This document shows, piece by piece, positions 57,786 to 64,000 of a DNA stretch of 64,000 nt (positions within the stretch are counted from its first letter, which is position 1; each line of letters opens with the position of its first letter). The position numbers and the translations under genes were made by a program. The stretch is from positions 1 to 64,000 of the forward strand of contig WNNJ02003718.1 in assembly GCA_012934845.2 (NCBI GenBank), written 5' to 3'. This DNA comes from Pomphorhynchus laevis. Lineage: Eukaryota > Acanthocephala > Palaeacanthocephala > Echinorhynchida > Pomphorhynchidae. The notes beneath the pieces were generated by a model. It saw nothing but the letters and a program-made list of their open reading frames with translations, was not told the origin of the DNA and did no database searches.

Positions 57786-60325
57786 CTGGTTTATATGCTC
57801 CTATCTTCTTATTTTTAACGAACTCGCTGACCTCCTGTCACACTGTTCGTTGCCCTCCATTCATTCACTCGTTCTTGGATATTTCAACATCCACATCAAA
57901 CGACCCTCTTCCACCGATTCGGTTCATCAACATTCTATCCCAGTACAATTACAAACTCATCTTCACTGCCCCCACACATATTCTTGACAGGGCACTCGAC
58001 ATCATCGCTGTCTCCGATCGTTTTGCTGCCCACACCTCACTGTTCATCTCCGATCCTAATCTATCCGATCACTTTCTCGTCACCCTTGATCTCACTTCTA
58101 ACCACTTACCGCCTCAAACACCTACCATCCTACGTCGCCCTTAAAGAAATCTAAACATCTTCCTTCTCCGCTTTGCCTTACTCAAATCGTCTATATCTTC
58201 TCCCACAATAATATCTTGCTCTCCTTACGATCTTGCCTTTCTTTTCTACTCTGAAATAACATCCACTATCGATCTTATCTTGACATTCTAGTCTGACCTA
58301 CACCGTCGCTTGCACCGTGCGTTATTGTTTGACATCCAATGCTTACTCTCAAAGCGTCGACTCCGTCATGCTTTTCGAGTCTATCACCGCTCTCTCAGAC
58401 GTGATATCCCTTCGCTCACTCCGTCTCTCCGTGATTCCTATCTTGCTCTTCGCCGATATCATCTCAACCAACTACGTACCAAATGCAACTCGTTCTAACA
58501 GCATAAAAGCATCACTTTATTCAACTCTAAGTCTCTCTGGCATACTTTTAACTCAATCCTTTCTCGCTCCTCTTCATCTTGCACCATCAATCACTATTAT
58601 TATTCATCATTTCTCTAGACCAAAGTATCAACGTTGCTCCTCAAAACCCCGTCTCCATTTCATATCACTGTTACTCGTCTGGCCTTATCCTTCCGAAACT
58701 TTCATCTTCTCCCTGTTTCACATGCCGAAGTCTATTATATATCCTCACGCCCTTGCTCAACAAAACCTAACCTGCCGATCCTCTGCTTACGCTCAAACTT
58801 AAATCCATACACTCATCGATAATCCATTTCCAGTCGTATCTTCCCTTCAAACTAAAAATCCGCAATCGTTTGTCCCCTCATTAAGAAACAATCGATCGAA
58901 CCCTCTCTTCCTTCTAGCTATCACCCCATTTCACTCCTCCATACTCTTTCTAAGCTCTTAGAACGCGACATCGTAATAAAGATCAACGTTTATCTTTATT
59001 CATCAATCTGTACCCTCCTTTACAATCTGTTTTCCGCTCCAATCACTCCACAGAAATCGCCTGCATGAAAGTTACCAACGACCAACTCATTTCTCGTGAC
59101 AAGGCTCTATATAGTGTTCTCATCTCCCTCGACTTCTTCCCTGCCTTCGACAACGCTGACCACTCCATTCTCCTGTCCCGCCTTTGTTATGATAACGGTT
59201 TTTATTCTTCATCCTTAGCATGGTTTGCTCATATATATCCGACCGTTAGTTTCACGCCTGTTCTAATTCATCATCATACCCTCCCATCACTATTTTCTCT
59301 GGGGTCCTACAAGGTTCAGTCCTAGGCCCCCTGATTTTCTTTCTGCTTGGCGATCTATCTCCGTTTCTCAACCTTACTCTTTAAACGTCATCTATCTCAT
59401 CTATGCTTATGATCTTCATAATCTTCATCTATGTATGCTCATGATCTTCATCTATGCTCATGCACCCGTACATCGCATACACGATATCGGCATTTCTGCC
59501 TCCAACTGTCTTTCTTCTATCTACAAACGTCTCTGTCATCTTCAAATCTTTCTAAACCCTGACAAATCTAAAATAATGTTGATCCTCCCACGACAACCTA
59601 ACATGTATCATTCCCCTGTATCTTTTCCTCATCAATCATCCATATAGTTCACAATCTCACTTACTTAGGCTCCAATTTCGATGATCACCTTTCCTCTAAA
59701 CCCTTCGTCCGTGGCAAGGCCAGCTCGTCTAACTTAATTCTCCCGGACATACGCCGTATCTGCCCCCTTATAGACTTCCGTTCTTATATATATCTTCTTT
59801 CATCGTTTCTCTTCTCTAAAATCGATTACTGCTTCAGCCTTTTCGCCAATTCTCTAAATCCATCATCCTACCCGTACAAAGCATCATCAACTCCGCAGTT
59901 AGTACTCCCACGTCTCCTTCATTTCGACCACACCTCCACATATCTTGCCCAACTCTCGAGGCCCACCATCCACATCCGCATCCAACTCCGCCTTCTCGTA
60001 ACTTTTCGTCTCATCGCTGTCGGCTCCCCATCATTCATCAACCTCCCTTTTCTTAGATGACACGCGCCAAACCTCTTAATCGATGCGTTCTCGCCATTCC
60101 CTCTTACTCCACATTCCTAATTAATCCAACAACTACTGTCTCCGATCCTTCCTCGTCGCCGCCCACTCGCCTGGAATCAGCTTCCTCTCAACGTTCGCCG
60201 CGCCCCCTCCTTTATCATATTCAGATACCGCCTCCGTTCCCCCTTCTCGATACACGATTTATATTTTTTCGTGGTCATGTAAGCGTGCGCCGGCACGCAT
60301 TTGCTACATAAATCATTCTTTTTTA
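57786..60325 (+). mobile_element. CR1-group LINE, 5'-truncated, decayed
   Basis: It starts within the endonuclease (LFLTNSLTS near 57800; FINILSQYNYKLIFTAPTHI at about 57920; DPNLSDHFLVTLDL at 58060). It continues through RT (SLDFFPAFDNADHSILLS at 59130; HRIHDIGISASNCLSSIYKR at 59480) and ends with the tail at about 60272-60325 (GTGGTCATGTAAGCGTGC, loop GCCG, GCACGCATTTGCTAC). Many stops and shifts. The catalytic-box region is disturbed by a short local duplication of ATGATCTTCAT near 59400-59460. Confidence 0.9.
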
Positions 60326-61559
60326 TAAGGAATTCAACACGACTGCTAACTATAACGAACGATAAATATTCATCAAAGTAGGCTCTTCTGAAAACACATT
60401 GAAAATTGCTTATGTGATGTTCGGGTAGAGGTCACTTCTCACGGCACGCTACAAATACTGCTCAAGGTTCAAGATTAGTGTGTTCATCATTTTAGTGGGC
60501 GACCTTCATAGGAGCTGATCCAATAAAATTTAGGTATACATTTATTATCGTATCGCTTCGTTATGGAATACTCTGACGGATGATATAATATACACTTCTA
60601 CTATTTTAGAATCTATATAGCGTATTTTAAACAGATTGTACGTTTTTATGATATCTGTAACAACTATAAATGCTAGTATTTTAAAAGCATCAGATGAAAT
60701 GCATGAGTTAAATTCAACGGGAACTTGTAAATTTTTTCATTTCATTAAGCAATTAAAACAGATATTTTCATTTAATGTTTATACAATAATTTCAACTTTT
60801 AGGAACCAAGGAAAATCAAACACGAAAAAGATTATTCAATATTTCAATGGCGACTGCCATTAGGAATACATTTTACAGCTTTAATTGACAAAAATTGTGC
60901 AAAGCTGTAAACAATTTTCCGTGTTCGAATAAATTGACATTTGTTAAATTCAAGGAAATTGATAACTTAAATAAACTTATCTTCACTTCATATCCTATGC
61001 TTTTAGTATTCTTATTAATATATTTTTATAAATATTTACAAAAAACTAAATAAAACAACTAAATAAAACAACTAAATACTTCATTTGATACGTTTATAAA
61101 ACGATTATTTAATAATCACGCTCGTTTTAAGTAAATCTGTCAAGTTAAAAGATCATTAGGAAATTGTTCTTAAGAAACAATTATTACAAATCACTTTTCT
61201 AATCAGTTTACTTTGGTAAACTGATAAAATAAATAAACATATGCACTCATAATCTAGAATTAATTGAAAACAATGAATTAAGGAAATGCTATGAAAAGGG
61301 TATAAATATAGATTAAATAGAACAGACATTATTTAAATATAAGCAAATGCAAATTTTTGACATTTCATAAAAACAAAATACGACTACCAACAATTGAACT
61401 TTCAATTCGAAAATAAGCACATTATGCTATATAATTCAACTTTTTAACGTTAGTTTATACAAACTAACGAATGGACTGAACAAACGGACTGAACGAACGG
61501 ACTGAACGAACAATATATACGAATGGACTGACCATTCACACTGAACTCTTCTATTAAAT
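60326..61559. other. AT-rich stretch
   Basis: A 75-codon frame at 60636-60863 has no recognised family. A short CGGACTGAACGAA tandem lies at about 61480-61520. No other features. Confidence 0.45.
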
Positions 61560-61625
61560 TATATTAGTGGGCTTGTAAGCGCACCGTTCGCACGCATTTG
61601 ACACTTAAAAATAAATTTATCTTTA
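61560..61625 (+). mobile_element. CR1-group LINE 3' tail only
   Basis: GTGGGCTTGTAAGCGCACCG, then TTCGCACGCATTTGACACTT and AAAAATAAATTTATC. This is the conserved terminal hairpin region with no coding sequence left, an extremely 5'-truncated insertion. Confidence 0.75.
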
Positions 61626-61879
61626 TATTAAGTCGTTAATGTTGAATTGCTTCCATTAAAAATCTTAGGTAATGCAATAAATACTGAACACTATATATTA
61701 ACACTAATTTTCTAAAAATAATGTCATGCGAATGCCTTATCTTAAGTGCTAGTGCCCTATCAATTTTCTAATTAATTTGAATAATTAATTATTCAACAGA
61801 AATAAAATTTACAATTCGTTATATAATGACTTAAATGCTTACTTCGGTAAGCTGATTAATAGTAAAAGCTTTACTACAT

Positions 61880-63700
61880 CAAAGATAAACATTTGGAAAA
61901 CTTATATATTAGATAAAATTAGAGAGAAAATGAAAATACCAAACAATTATAAAAGGAAAGATCAAATTAATAAAGATATGTATAAAGAACTTACTAAATT
62001 AAAGGATAACTACGTAATAACAACTATTGATAAAGCTAGTAATAACTTTGTCTTCATACGCAAAAAGCTTTATTATGATATACTAATGAAAGAGGTTAAT
62101 TCTAATGATTTAAATGTAAATCCAACATATGAACGTAGTGAGTTGAGTTTAGAAACAATTATTACAAATCACTGTTCTATAATAGATAAAAAGGGTATAA
62201 AGGTTGAATCAGGTACTAAAACTATATTATATTACATTGGAATTCAAAATTATATAAAAATCCAATAAAACCTAGGTTCATATGTAGTGCGTTTAAATGT
62301 ACATTAAAACCACTTTCTGTCTAGATTTAGTAGATATTAAGGAAGCGTTAGTAAAATTAATTAATCTTATATTCGGAAAAAGATATACATATATGTGTTA
62401 TAATAACTATAACGCCTATCTAACAAAAATTAAACCATCATATAAACATAAGTATATGGATAAAATTGAATTATTAGAATCCTTTAATATTTTGATAAAT
62501 CAAAATAATTTAAAGGTAGGGACATCTATATTTAGACAAGTAAAAAGTGTTCCAATAGAAGGTAATAGTAGCCCAATTATAGCTGACTTATTTTTAAGCC
62601 TTATAGAATATGAATTTGTTCATAAAAATTGACTTTTATTTTAAATTTAAACTTTTTATTTTAACGTGATAAAATAATAATTAACAATTAATAATCGTGA
62701 ATTAATAAATTAATAATTTAATCGTTTTTTTTAATATTATAATTTAAAACCGTGATAATAATAACAATTATATATTATTTATAATTATTTAATTATTTAT
62801 TATTTAATTATTTAATTTTGATTTAGTATTATCATTTTTTCAATTTTATAGTTATATTCAATACGTAAGTCAGTTAAGTGATTTGATTCATATGTAGTGC
62901 GTTTAAATGTACATTAAAACCACTTTCTGTCTATATGAATAAATTACTTAAAGTAATTAAAGCACACTTCGAAAAATATTGTAGGATTGTCGAAATTAAT
63001 ACTGCTATAAAACACTATTTCGATATTAATTCTACAACAGAATTTTAGAACACAAAAGCAATAACTTTTCAGAAGAAAGTTATTCTGTAATTTTGTTTTC
63101 TTTTTCAGTTTTTTGAAATTTATGTAAACGTTTGAAAAATTACCTAAAGAAGAAAATTCAGATTATAAATACATACGATTTAAGTACGCTAGATATACAT
63201 ATATACGTTATAATAACTATAACGCCCATCTAACAAAAAATTTATATAAATATAAATCATATAAAATCTTCTATAATTATTTATTATTTATAATTATTAA
63301 ACATTATTTAATAATGTTTAATAAAAAATAATATATAATAATCTATATTTAATATATAAAATAAATAATATTTTATATAAAATATAAAAAAATATAAATA
63401 TAAATATATGGATTTATATTTATATAAAAACAAGTGACTTTTTATAGTGACTTTTTCGAGCAAGTGACTGCCTGTCTTAACTATTTCGTGTTGTATTTTA
63501 TTATTTGCGTATATGTACATTTTGGGTTTCCGTCCGATTCGAAAGGCTACAGTGTCATAATAAATTTTGACTTGATATAAATATAAATCATATAAAATCT
63601 TCTATAATTATTTATTATTTATAATTATTAAACATTATTTTCAATGATAAATAATAAATAGTAAATACGTAGACTTTGTTAGATGATTGGATAATCAGCT
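61880..63700 (+). mobile_element. Penelope-like element, rearranged
   Basis: 61930-62268 reads MKIPNNYKRKDQINKDMYKE and NYVITTIDKASNNFVFIRKK, the PLE N-terminal RT region. PRFICSAFKCTLKPLSV occurs at 62273-62323 and again at 62881-62931. After the first copy the frame jumps to KEALVKLINLIFGKR and then FRQVKSVPIEGNSSPIIADL (motif B), so the segment with motif A is deleted. After the second copy it continues YMNKLLKVIKAHFEKYCRIV. The 3' end at about 63480-63700 has the terminal AAATACGTAGACTTTGTTAG, like copy 3. No GIY-YIG domain seen. Confidence 0.72.
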
Positions 63701-64000
63701 AAAAAATACTTTATGTATTTAGCTATTTCTCATAGCAACTGATAATTTCATATTTAATTTTAAATATATATATTTACATGCAATCTATGATGTGCTGCAG
63801 TTGCCAGCTGATTTGCAGGATTCTAACTATAAAATACACTGCCTCAAATATTAGCAAATACAAAAATTTCGCTTTAAGTGAATCACTAAAAATAAAAATA
63901 ATAAAAATCTTTGTAAGTGATAAGATTCACTTGCAAAACTCATTCACTTACAGAATGCAGGGTGTCATGTTTTGCAAATGTGTTTGCAACTGTGGTTATT
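63701..64000. other. Window end, nothing recognised
   Basis: AT-rich. AAGTGAATCACT and AGTGATAAGATTCACTT at 63878-63934 form an imperfect inverted repeat. No gene. Confidence 0.5.

Noticed and set aside
61930-62268. Host gene coding for a lysine-rich protein
   Set aside because: TTIDKASNNFVFI and the following FICSAFKCTLKPLSV match the start of Penelope-like RTs, so it is element sequence.
1-64000. tRNA or rRNA genes
   Set aside because: No cloverleaf with a GGTTCGAATCC-like B box and no ribosomal segments were noticed on either strand by eye; a tRNAscan-type search was not possible here.

Overview
AT-rich invertebrate-type metazoan DNA, probably arthropod. The evidence is GT-AG introns, no operons, and a mix of CR1/L2-group, I/R1/LOA-group and RTE (BovB-type) LINEs with Penelope-like elements (PLEs). 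The species cannot be named from the sequence. Almost all recognisable coding sequence belongs to transposable elements, most of it decayed and nested.

The largest structure is an inverted repeat of about 4.4-4.5 kb. Its left arm (2-4502) is the reverse complement of the right arm (46331-50740), so the pair spans about 50.7 kb. Both arms carry the same CR1-group LINE remnant and the same exon of a host gene.

The only host coding sequence I can support is on the + strand at the right: exons at 42885-43120, 46366-46605, 50810-50972 and 52246-52943. Splice phases match at each junction. The predicted protein is cysteine-containing and LRR-like, with an LRRCT-like C-terminus, and the first two exons are paralogous to the last one. 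An I/R1-type LINE sits in the first intron. The second exon is duplicated in inverted orientation in the left arm.

Region by region: 1-4502 left arm; 4503-9125 AT-rich DNA with inverted and direct repeats and a PLE 3' end; 9530-19372 nested LINE and PLE copies; 19733-22550 an RTE LINE with one evident frameshift; 23280-23960 a PLE reverse-transcriptase remnant; 23970-27830 the best preserved I/R1/LOA-type LINE, with an open 819-codon ORF2; 27835-30545 a broken Ty3/Gypsy fossil; 30600-34405 the best CR1-group copy, interrupted by a PLE 3' end; 35908-36489 a two-unit tandem element with hammerhead-ribozyme-like structures and an 8-bp target duplication; 36651-37510 a second tandem array (391-bp period); 37717-38022 a short element with 71-bp terminal inverted repeats; 40208-42735 PLE and LINE fragments; 42885-52943 host exons with the right arm; 52983-53455 a piece of a LINE with a restriction-like endonuclease; 56174-56462 a 17 x 17-bp minisatellite; 56463-61625 CR1-group fragments; 61880-63700 a rearranged PLE.

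The observations most worth a second look are the retrozyme-like tandem element, the pseudoknot-capable 3' module shared by the PLE copies, the 50-kb inverted duplication that carries a host exon, and the CR1 3'-terminal hairpin whose arms vary together between copies.
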